Of a stretch of 7,016 nt of DNA, positions 1-5,690 are shown piece by piece (position 1 is the first letter of the stretch; each line of letters opens with the position of its first letter). Below the pieces are notes generated by a model. It was not told the origin of the DNA. It worked only from the letters and a program-made list of their open reading frames with translations, and did no database searches. The position numbers and the translations under genes were made by a program. The stretch lies in assembly GCA_003446735.1 (NCBI GenBank), contig DMCJ01000063.1, positions 1-7,016 of the forward strand, written 5' to 3'. This DNA comes from Lachnospiraceae bacterium. GTDB lineage: Bacteria > Bacillota > Clostridia > Lachnospirales > Lachnospiraceae.

Positions 1-522
1 GAGGACTACTTAGTAGATGAGGACGGTCTCTTCTACAGGACTCCCGAGATCCGTGCAAACATCTCCGATCCCAAGTACAGAGCAGATCATCTCTGCTTCT
101 ACAGCTACTTACCTCAGTACGGCGGAACTTCCGATGACGGAAAGAACGCTAACATGCCTGAGGAGCAGCCTTCCGAGTTCTTTGACGCTCTTGCCGAGCC
201 TTTACAGAAGTGCTTCACCGCTTACGGCGCAAAGACTTATCCCGATCTTATCGGTTCCGTTAAGGAAGATGTAAACGCTACTCATCCCTGGTTCCCGATG
301 TGGTCTTACTCCAACAACCTTGATACTTCAACACCCGGTGGTGTTGCATGGACCAAGATGGGTGAGACAAAGCATGAGTGGCTTCCCAAGGTTGTTATGG
401 CTTCCAACTTCGATTCCGAGTGGGATAACTACATGAAGGCATACGAAGAGTGCAAGCCTGAAGACTTCTTAAATCAGATGCAGGAAGAGCTTGACCGCAG
501 GGTTGAAGCCAGCAAGAAATAA
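1..522 (+). CDS. Carbohydrate ABC transporter solute-binding protein, C-terminal part (5' end outside window)
   Basis: Frame 1 is open from the first base to the TAA at 520-522, giving the last 173 residues of a protein whose start lies upstream. I read it as the C-terminal part of an extracellular lipoprotein-type solute-binding protein of the LplA/YtcQ kind. It is followed directly by two LplB- and YtcP-type permeases. Its tail, with FDSEWDNYMKAYEE near residues 137-150 and a final helix ending QEELDRRVEA, resembles the closing helices of that family. Such proteins sit outside the membrane and bring oligosaccharides to the permease pair; the GH8 gene downstream suggests xylo-oligosaccharides. 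Codon choice is biased to C-ending forms (TAC for nearly all Tyr, AAC, TTC), unlike the ATA/AGG-rich genes that follow, which suggests high expression. The signal peptide and sugar-binding N-lobe cannot be seen. The family call is good; the substrate is inferred from context. Confidence 0.8.
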   Translation, partial: EDYLVDEDGLFYRTPEIRANISDPKYRADHLCFYSYLPQYGGTSDDGKNANMPEEQPSEFFDALAEPLQKCFTAYGAKTYPDLIGSVKEDVNATHPWFPMWSYSNNLDTSTPGGVAWTKMGETKHEWLPKVVMASNFDSEWDNYMKAYEECKPEDFLNQMQEELDRRVEASKK

Positions 523-560
523 AACAGGGCAATCTGTTATCGTGAGCATATAGCTCTATG

Positions 561-603
561 AAATGGCAGCCATATACGTAAGCTAAGTGTATGGCTGCCA
601 TTT
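561..603 (+). terminator. 17-bp hairpin between binding-protein and permease genes (leaky terminator or mRNA-stabilising stem)
   Basis: Bases 561-577 pair with 587-603 over 17 positions (16 Watson-Crick plus one G-U at 575/589), leaving a 9-base loop at 578-586. The core arms are AAATGGCAGCCATA and TATGGCTGCCATTT. The bases after the stem (TTTATCTTAA) are only moderately T-rich, so this is probably not a full terminator. In sugar ABC operons a hairpin after the binding-protein gene commonly gives more binding protein than permease, by partial termination or by blocking 3' decay. That role is inferred here. Confidence 0.65.
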
Positions 604-613
604 ATCTTAAAGC

Positions 614-620
614 GAGAGGA
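614..620 (+). promoter_or_regulatory. Ribosome binding site fixing the first permease start
   Basis: GAGAGGA lies 6 bases before the ATG at 627. An in-frame ATG at 591 also exists, but it lies inside the right arm of the 561-603 hairpin and has no Shine-Dalgarno sequence before it. The start at 627 is therefore preferred. Confidence 0.8.
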
Positions 621-626
621 CTAAAA

Positions 627-1580
627 ATGAGTAAGGAAAAGTCTAAAGAGAAGTCTAAAGAAAAGCAAAAGATGGTCATCACCAAAAAAGATCTGATAAA
701 GCAGAGGACGCTCATAATCTGGTCCGCCATATTCGTGATCTATGGATTTATATTTTACTATCTGCCACTCGGCGGCTGGGTAATGGCATTCCAGAATTAT
801 AAGAACAAAACGGGATTTTTCCATTCCCAGTGGGTCGGACTTGATAAATTCAAATTTCTGTTCTCCGATGTAACATTCCTTCGGGTAATTAGAAATACGT
901 TCTGTATGGGTGTCCTTAATCTCGTATTCACTACGATCATGGCGATCGTATTTGCGATATTGTTAAACGAGATAAGGATGTCGGGTATCAAGAAACCGAT
1001 CCAGACGATATCCTATCTGCCCCACTTCCTTTCATGGATCATAGTTACGGGTATCTTAAATGATGCGCTTGCTTCCAAAGGTATAGTAAACGAACTTCTG
1101 TTAAAATTCGGTATCGTAAAAGATTCCATACCGTTCTTCTCGATCCCCGCACTGTTCTGGGGTATCGTAACATTTGCCCATCTCTGGAAGGAGACCGGGT
1201 GGAACGCCATAATCTACTTATCGGCGATAACATCCATAGATCCTTCGCTTTATGAGGCGGCATCCATAGACGGAGCCGGAAGATGGCAGAAGATAAAGCA
1301 CATTACTTTACCGGGAATAAGATCCACTATCATAGTGCTTCTTATCATGAACATGGGTAATCTTTTAAACGCAGGATTCGAAGTTCAGTACTTACTCGGA
1401 AACGGACTTGTAAAGAGCGTTTCGGATACCATCGATATCTACGTGCTGACCTGGGGTATCAGTCAGAACGACTACTCCCTCGGTACTGCGGCAGGTATAT
1501 TTAAGAGTGTAGTTTCCATAGCCATCATTCTTATAGCAAACGGCATTGCCAAGAAACACGGCGAAGACAGACTGTTCTAG
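627..1580 (+). CDS. ABC transporter permease, LplB/YtcP-partner type (oligosaccharide import)
   Basis: This 317-residue inner-membrane subunit is one half of the channel that moves an oligosaccharide delivered by the upstream binding protein. About six membrane segments can be seen (near residues 30-55, 90-113, 128-146, 172-190, 232-250 and 288-306). The cytoplasmic coupling motif (EAA loop) spans 210-229 and begins EAASIDGAGRW; it is the contact point for the ATPase. Length and layout match LplB-like binding-protein-dependent permeases of the MalF class. The N-terminal tail is unusual: three SKEK-type repeats give a net charge of about +7 over the first 27 residues. The stop is 10 bases before the second permease start, so the two are cotranscribed. 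No ATPase is present in the window; relatives of this family often use a shared MsmX-type ATPase encoded elsewhere. The class is clear, while the exact sugar is inferred from the GH8 domain downstream. Confidence 0.93.
   Translation: MSKEKSKEKSKEKQKMVITKKDLIKQRTLIIWSAIFVIYGFIFYYLPLGGWVMAFQNYKNKTGFFHSQWVGLDKFKFLFSDVTFLRVIRNTFCMGVLNLVFTTIMAIVFAILLNEIRMSGIKKPIQTISYLPHFLSWIIVTGILNDALASKGIVNELLLKFGIVKDSIPFFSIPALFWGIVTFAHLWKETGWNAIIYLSAITSIDPSLYEAASIDGAGRWQKIKHITLPGIRSTIIVLLIMNMGNLLNAGFEVQYLLGNGLVKSVSDTIDIYVLTWGISQNDYSLGTAAGIFKSVVSIAIILIANGIAKKHGEDRLF
630..665 (+). repeat. Three 12-base tandem repeats encoding SKEK x3
   Basis: Codons 2-13 of the first permease are three 12-base units (AGTAAGGAAAAG, TCTAAAGAGAAG, TCTAAAGAAAAG). 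The last two differ at one base. They make a lysine-rich cytoplasmic tail. Such units can gain or lose copies in frame by slippage. Confidence 0.8.
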
Positions 1581-1586
1581 GAGGTG
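1579..1586 (+). promoter_or_regulatory. Strong ribosome binding site for the second permease
   Basis: AGGAGGTG begins within the stop codon of the first permease gene and lies 4 bases from the ATG at 1591 (the GGAGG core is 6 bases from it). It supports 1591 over an in-frame ATG at 1546 that lies inside the first permease gene without such a site. Confidence 0.9.
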
Positions 1587-1590
1587 GATC

Positions 1591-2592
1591 ATGGATAATA
1601 ATATAGTTGAAGAGACAATAGAAAAAGCAGAAATAACGGAAAATAACGAAGCGGCCGAAACAGAGGTCGTTGAAGAAAAGATAAATTACGGAAAAGCACC
1701 GGGCTCTCACAGAAGGACAAAGATAGGAAACATCCTTTTCATATTATTTAATACCATATTTATGGTCACCTTCTGTGTGGTAACGCTTTACCCGGTTTTA
1801 AACACGCTTGCGATATCGTTTAACGACGGTGTCGATGCCATGCGAGGCGGCGTGCATTTAAAGCCCAGGATATTTACGACGCAGAACTATACGACTGTGC
1901 TCGCACTCAAGAATATCACACAGGGAGCGATAATCTCGGTGGCACGTACCGTACTCGGAACGATATTCGCGCTTGCCGCAAATGCACTTCTTGCATTTAT
2001 AGTAAGCCAGAGAAAATTCGTATTCCGTTCACAGTTATCCTTATTCTGGGTAATAACCATGTATGTTAACGGCGGTATGATCCCGGTCATGATCTTATAC
2101 AAGAACCTTCATCTTACCAATTCCTTCTGGGTATATGTGATCCCAGGAATGATAAGCGGATTTAACATGCTGGTCATGAGGACGTATATGGAAGGTCTCC
2201 CGGAAGCCCTTCAGGAAGCTGCGCAGATAGACGGAGCCGGATATATGACGATCTTCCTTCGGGTAATATCACCGCTTTGTAAGCCGATCTATGCCACGGT
2301 TGCACTTTTCGTTGCCGTATATCAGTGGAACTCCTGGTTTGACACGATGCTTTACAATCGTATGGCTGACGAGTATACTACATTACAGTACGAGCTTATG
2401 AAGATGCTCTCGGCCGTAACCTCCCTTAAAGGTAATTCGGGAGCGGCAACAACAGGTACTACGGTAAATATCACGCCCATATCCGTACGCGCGGCGGCTA
2501 CGATACTTACCATGGCGCCTATAGTAATGCTCTATCCGTTCTTACAAAGATACTTCGTAACCGGTATGACGATCGGTGGCGTGAAAGAGTGA
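1591..2592 (+). CDS. ABC transporter permease, YtcP/LplC type (oligosaccharide import)
   Basis: This 333-residue protein is the second, MalG-class permease, which would form a heterodimer with the upstream one. The cytoplasmic EAA loop lies at about 209-229 (EAAQIDGAGYM). Membrane segments are visible near 46-70, 112-136, 148-170, 180-198, 233-250 and 302-318. The end, with a YFVTGMTIGGVKE tail, is typical of YtcP/LplC-like subunits. The first 30 residues are strongly acidic (11 Asp/Glu against 2 Lys), a long cytoplasmic extension that contrasts with the basic tail of its partner. The gene starts 10 bases after the previous stop, with a near-consensus Shine-Dalgarno sequence, and its own stop is 4 bases before the DUF624-GH8 start. 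Import of xylo-oligosaccharides is inferred from that neighbour. Confidence 0.93.
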   Translation: MDNNIVEETIEKAEITENNEAAETEVVEEKINYGKAPGSHRRTKIGNILFILFNTIFMVTFCVVTLYPVLNTLAISFNDGVDAMRGGVHLKPRIFTTQNYTTVLALKNITQGAIISVARTVLGTIFALAANALLAFIVSQRKFVFRSQLSLFWVITMYVNGGMIPVMILYKNLHLTNSFWVYVIPGMISGFNMLVMRTYMEGLPEALQEAAQIDGAGYMTIFLRVISPLCKPIYATVALFVAVYQWNSWFDTMLYNRMADEYTTLQYELMKMLSAVTSLKGNSGAATTGTTVNITPISVRAAATILTMAPIVMLYPFLQRYFVTGMTIGGVKE

Positions 2593-2596
2593 TATC

Positions 2597-4336
2597 ATGA
2601 AACTATTTGCATTTGACAGCCCTGTGATGCAGGCGATAAGCAGAGCGACCGACTATGTTCTCGTTAATCTGCTTTGGGTGATCTGCTCACTGCCGTTATT
2701 TACGGCAGGGGCTGCCATGAGTGCAAGATATTATGTCGGAATGAAATTATACCGGGGTGAAGAGCCGCCGGTATTTAAGTCTTTTTTTTCTTCCTTTGCA
2801 AAAAACTTCAAACAGACTTTTCTGCCGGGCATCGTTATAGTTTTTATCACGGTGCTCCTTGCGGCGGACTGGTATTATCTTATAAAGCATTCATCACTAA
2901 CGGCCTATAAATGGATGCTTTTTATCGTATCGGCGCTTTTCTATATGATGGTATTCTGCCTTTTCCCGATAATAGCCAGATATGAGATAAGTACGCGTGA
3001 AGCGATAAGGACCGCCCTGGGTATGGCGGGCTGGAGATTTATAAGGGTTTTTTTGGCGATAGTTTTATTTATTCTCCCTTTTATAATAAGCATATGGTAT
3101 TTCAAATGGGCGTGGCTCATCTGTCTTTTTGTACATACTGTCATGCTTCATTACAACAGCGGTTTTTTTGTTAAGGAATTTGATAAGATCGAAGAAAAAT
3201 TAAGGAGCAGAGAAGTGGATAAATACGAGAATTATTTGGAGTATTACGGAGTAAGTAAAGAAGAGGGAAGGGCTAAGTGCGAGGAGATATTTAATACTCT
3301 TTTTTACGGAAATGATGATGAACGGATATATCATCCCGTTGGCCTTGATATGGGATATGTGGAAGATACGGGTAACATAGATGCCAGGACCGAAGGCATG
3401 AGTTACGGAATGATGATGTGCCTCCAGATGAATAAGCAGGAGGAATTCGACCGCATATGGAAATGGGCCAAGACATACATGTATCAGTCAGAGGGTGTTC
3501 AGGCCGGATATTTTGCCTGGTCCTGCGGCCTTGACGGAACAAAGAATTCCGAGGGGGCGGCTCCCGACGGAGAGGAATACTTCGCGATGGACCTGATCCT
3601 TGCGGGAAACAGATGGGGAAACGGCACGGGCATATTTGATTATCATAAGGAGGCAAAGGACCTGCTTCACAATATGATAAGAAAAGGGACGGGTGATCTT
3701 CCGGGACGTGCGATGTTCGATCCCGACAATCACTATATCAGGTTCATAGCAGAGGCTGATTTTTCGGATCCTTCCTATCATCTGCCTCACTTCTATGAGC
3801 AATATGCAAAATATGCATATGATGAGGACAAGGATTTCTTCTTAAATGCAGCCGAGGCCAGCCGCGAATACTGGAAGTTGTGCTGCAATGAAAAGACCGG
3901 ACTTTCTGCGGAATATGCCGAATATGACGGTACGCCTTATAAAGAGAGCGAGCGATTCGGAAGACATGACTGGTATTACAGCGATGCATACCGGACAATG
4001 ATAAATATAGCGCTTGATGCGATCTGGTGCGGAGTAAGCGAGTGGTCAAAGGATAATGCAAAGAAGTTCCTGTCCTTCTTTAACGAAAAGCTTTCAGACG
4101 GAACCTGGGATCATATATTCTCGGTTGAAGGTGAGGACTTAAAAGAAAAGGTCCTTCATCCCGTTGCGGTCATCGCATCAAATGCATCGGCAGCAGTCTT
4201 TGATAAGGAGGCTGCAAAACCATGGGTGGAAAAGTTCCTTAAAAACGGCCTTCGCGAAGGTGAGAGGAGATATTACGACAATTGCCTGTACTTCTTCGTT
4301 TATCTGATGCTTAGCGGAAATTACAGGATATATTAA
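2597..4336 (+). CDS. Fusion of DUF624 (YesL-like) membrane domain and GH8 reducing-end xylose-releasing exo-oligoxylanase
   Basis: The protein has 579 residues. Residues 1-190 resemble the DUF624/YesL family (opening FAFDSPVMQAISRATDYVL, then LLWVICSLPLFTAGAA), with about five membrane segments near 20-42, 76-95, 105-127, 149-168 and 171-188. YesL itself is a stand-alone protein of about 210 residues, of unknown role, encoded beside sugar importers. Residues from about 206 to the end align over their whole length with GH8 Rex enzymes such as the one from Bacillus halodurans. E266 in RTEGMSYGMMM matches the acid E70, D463 in YSDAYR matches the base D263, Y394 in SDPSYHL matches Y198, and H521 in VLHP matches H319. 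The LHP signature belongs to the loop that closes the cleft in Rex, so release of xylose from reducing ends of xylo-oligosaccharides (EC 3.2.1.156) is expected. There is no cleavable signal peptide. Positive charges at 44-75 and 129-150 place those loops, and hence the enzyme, in the cytoplasm. The start has only a weak AAAGAG site, so translational coupling to the permease is likely. Confidence 0.92.
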   Translation: MKLFAFDSPVMQAISRATDYVLVNLLWVICSLPLFTAGAAMSARYYVGMKLYRGEEPPVFKSFFSSFAKNFKQTFLPGIVIVFITVLLAADWYYLIKHSSLTAYKWMLFIVSALFYMMVFCLFPIIARYEISTREAIRTALGMAGWRFIRVFLAIVLFILPFIISIWYFKWAWLICLFVHTVMLHYNSGFFVKEFDKIEEKLRSREVDKYENYLEYYGVSKEEGRAKCEEIFNTLFYGNDDERIYHPVGLDMGYVEDTGNIDARTEGMSYGMMMCLQMNKQEEFDRIWKWAKTYMYQSEGVQAGYFAWSCGLDGTKNSEGAAPDGEEYFAMDLILAGNRWGNGTGIFDYHKEAKDLLHNMIRKGTGDLPGRAMFDPDNHYIRFIAEADFSDPSYHLPHFYEQYAKYAYDEDKDFFLNAAEASREYWKLCCNEKTGLSAEYAEYDGTPYKESERFGRHDWYYSDAYRTMINIALDAIWCGVSEWSKDNAKKFLSFFNEKLSDGTWDHIFSVEGEDLKEKVLHPVAVIASNASAAVFDKEAAKPWVEKFLKNGLREGERRYYDNCLYFFVYLMLSGNYRIY

Positions 4337-4340
4337 AAAA

Positions 4341-4366
4341 CAGCCCGGGCGATATCGTCCGGGCTG
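4341..4366 (+). terminator. Terminator-like hairpin closing the transport/GH8 operon
   Basis: CAGCCCGGGCG (4341-4351) pairs with CGTCCGGGCTG (4356-4366) over 11 bp, including one G-U, around an ATAT loop. Six A residues (4335-4340) precede it, and CTTCCATCTTT follows, which is a broken T tract. Its place 4 bases after the GH8 stop fits an intrinsic terminator. A 12-base palindrome ATCTTTAAAGAT at 4372-4383 follows. Confidence 0.75.
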
Positions 4367-4481
4367 CTTCCATCTTTAAAGATCTTTTACTGAGGTCCTA
4401 TATAAGACGCTTTTCCCAAAAGAACCGGTCCAAATATCGTTGCGGCATCCCGTTTTTTTGTCGTATAATAAATGCGGTTGT

Positions 4482-4510
4482 TTGACAAGATAAAGCAATG
4501 TTAATACAAT
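4482..4510 (+). promoter_or_regulatory. Sigma-A promoter for the lipoprotein/acyltransferase unit
   Basis: A perfect -35 box TTGACA (4482-4487) is followed, after a 17-base spacer, by TACAAT (4505-4510), one base from the consensus -10. Transcription would begin near 4517, giving a leader of about 40 bases to the ATG at 4556. It stands after the terminator of the preceding operon, so this unit is transcribed separately. Confidence 0.85.
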
Positions 4511-4542
4511 AAAATCATAGCGATGATCTTGCCGGTTTGGAC

Positions 4543-4547
4543 GGAGG
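4543..4547 (+). promoter_or_regulatory. Ribosome binding site fixing the lipoprotein start
   Basis: GGAGG is 8 bases before the ATG at 4556. In-frame ATGs at 4523 (about 6 bases after the expected transcript start, with no Shine-Dalgarno site) and 4550 (2 bases from GGAGG) are poorer. The 4556 start gives a normal lipoprotein signal peptide. Confidence 0.75.
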
Positions 4548-4555
4548 AAATGACC

Positions 4556-5689
4556 ATGGACAGATATAAATATATAAATAAAAAAAGGAAAACCGGAACC
4601 GTTATCGGTCTGGTTTTTTTGTGTATTTTGCTTGCTGCATGCGGAGCAAAAAAGACACCGGATGAGAATGAAAAAAAGGGGGCTGATCCCTTAAAAGCGG
4701 CTCAGAGCAAATTTGCCGGTAAAGAGGCGGAAGCTTCAGATCCCGGTAAAGAAGATGCAGATAAGAGCGATGCAGATAAGAATGATGCAGATGATGAAAA
4801 CGGCACTGATATCGATTCGGGAAGTGATGAGCTTAGCGGAGATGATGAAGGCGGCGCGTTCCCCGCGGATAACGAAGAGCTCGGGCTCATTGTTTTTGAT
4901 GATATGTTTAACGGCGCAGTATATAACGGATTCCTTCTTTGCGACTATGATAATCCTTATGAGATAGACTGGCATGAAGTAATGTATAACGGTGCCGGTA
5001 TCGGGACATGGGAACTTACCGATGAGCAGCTTAAGGCTTATCTTAAAAAGATAGGTGAGAGCGAGCTCATTACTGATGTCACGGCCTTTACAAAAGCTGA
5101 TTTCGAGGATTTCGTCAGACTTCATACGGGAACGGATCCGGCTGACATGAAAAAGCCTCTTCATTGGACATACTTACCCGAGTTCGATCTCTATGCTTAC
5201 CAGCACGGCGATACCAACCAGCTTCCTGTTGAGTATGTATCCGAGAAGGTCGACGGCAATACCCATATCATAAGATATTCCTACAGTACCGGGAATGGAG
5301 ACGGCGGGAGCGGGACTCCGAACGAGGTAAAGTTTAAGGTTGAAAACGGCAATTGCGTTTTCATTTCGAATAAGATAAATGAAGATCCTTATGGCGGATA
5401 CAGTAATAATACCGAATATGTATTTCCGTCATCTTCAGAACAAAGACTGTACGAAGATGATCTCTGGGATCTTTCCGAATGGGAGCTCCGCATCGCGCGT
5501 AACGAGATCTATGCGCGTCACGGCAGAAAGTTTTCCGACAAAGAGCTTCAGGAATATTTTGATTCCTGCTCCTGGTATTACGGGACGATCGAACCCAAAA
5601 AGTGGAAAGAGGATGCTTTAAACCAGATCGAAAAGGATAATATAAAGCTTATATCCGATTATGAAAAGAAGTACTATTCGGGGGACTGA
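4556..5689 (+). CDS. Lipoprotein with acidic linker and C-terminal YARHG domain
   Basis: This 377-residue protein is secreted and lipid-anchored. Basic residues open the protein (KYINKKRK), followed by a hydrophobic stretch at about 14-28 and a lipobox LLAAC with the modified cysteine at C29. Residues 38-105 form a low-complexity linker rich in Asp, Glu, Lys and Gly, with three pentapeptide repeats (DADKS, DADKN, DADDE) at 67-81. Residues 106-297 form a globular region I do not recognise. The C-terminal 80 residues carry a YARHG domain, with the motif itself at 319-323 after LRIARNEI and an aromatic SCSWYYG at 337-343. This domain is common in surface lipoproteins of Firmicutes and has no settled biochemical role, probably binding something in the envelope. 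It has its own promoter and is followed after one base by the acyltransferase gene, which suggests a joint envelope function. I assign no specific activity. Confidence 0.88.
   Translation: MDRYKYINKKRKTGTVIGLVFLCILLAACGAKKTPDENEKKGADPLKAAQSKFAGKEAEASDPGKEDADKSDADKNDADDENGTDIDSGSDELSGDDEGGAFPADNEELGLIVFDDMFNGAVYNGFLLCDYDNPYEIDWHEVMYNGAGIGTWELTDEQLKAYLKKIGESELITDVTAFTKADFEDFVRLHTGTDPADMKKPLHWTYLPEFDLYAYQHGDTNQLPVEYVSEKVDGNTHIIRYSYSTGNGDGGSGTPNEVKFKVENGNCVFISNKINEDPYGGYSNNTEYVFPSSSEQRLYEDDLWDLSEWELRIARNEIYARHGRKFSDKELQEYFDSCSWYYGTIEPKKWKEDALNQIEKDNIKLISDYEKKYYSGD
4591..4620 (+). other. Terminator-like hairpin and T7 tract inside the signal-peptide codons
   Basis: Bases 4591-4601 pair with 4606-4615 around a TTAT loop: ten pairs with one G-U and one bulged A at 4597. 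An unbroken run of seven T follows at 4614-4620. It lies about 75-100 bases after the predicted transcript start, at codons 12-22 of the lipoprotein gene. Either it acts as an attenuator that translation keeps open, or it is a chance result of Val/Phe codons. Confidence 0.45.
4754..4798 (+). repeat. Three 15-base tandem repeats in the acidic linker
   Basis: Units GATGCAGATAAGAGC, GATGCAGATAAGAAT and GATGCAGATGATGAA are adjacent and in frame, encoding DADKS, DADKN and DADDE. The first two differ only at the end. Copy number could vary without shifting the frame, changing the length of the surface spacer. Confidence 0.85.
5680..5685 (+). promoter_or_regulatory. Ribosome binding site for a TTG start
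   Basis: GGGGGA overlaps the last codons of the lipoprotein gene and ends 5 bases before the TTG at 5691. The in-frame ATG at 5661 has no Shine-Dalgarno sequence before it. Confidence 0.65.
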
Positions 5690-5690
5690 C

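Noticed and set aside
17..274. Plus-strand frame of 85 codons in the binding-protein region
   Set aside because: It is a Ser/Thr/Leu-rich out-of-frame reading of the binding-protein gene, which is open in frame 1 throughout.
544..556. Small inverted repeat GAGC-ATATA-GCTC after the binding-protein gene
   Set aside because: Only four pairs; too short to call, next to the much stronger 561-603 hairpin.
591..626. Upstream ATG at 591 for the first permease
   Set aside because: It lies in the hairpin arm with no Shine-Dalgarno sequence; 627 has GAGAGGA at good spacing.
1546..1590. Upstream ATG at 1546 for the second permease
   Set aside because: It overlaps the first permease; AGGAGGTG clearly points to 1591.
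3291..4061. Overlapping minus-strand open frames of 104-121 codons opposite the GH8 domain
   Set aside because: They lie opposite a gene with clear family matches, lack ribosome sites, and their Pro/Arg/Ser-rich translations look like antisense shadows.
4451..4460. T7 run at 4453-4459 as a second terminator
   Set aside because: No convincing stem can be drawn just before it.
4736..5164. Minus-strand frame of 142 codons opposite the lipoprotein gene
   Set aside because: It is created by the repetitive acidic linker; its tail of Ile/Cys repeats is the reverse of GATGCAGAT units. No start signal or family match was seen.
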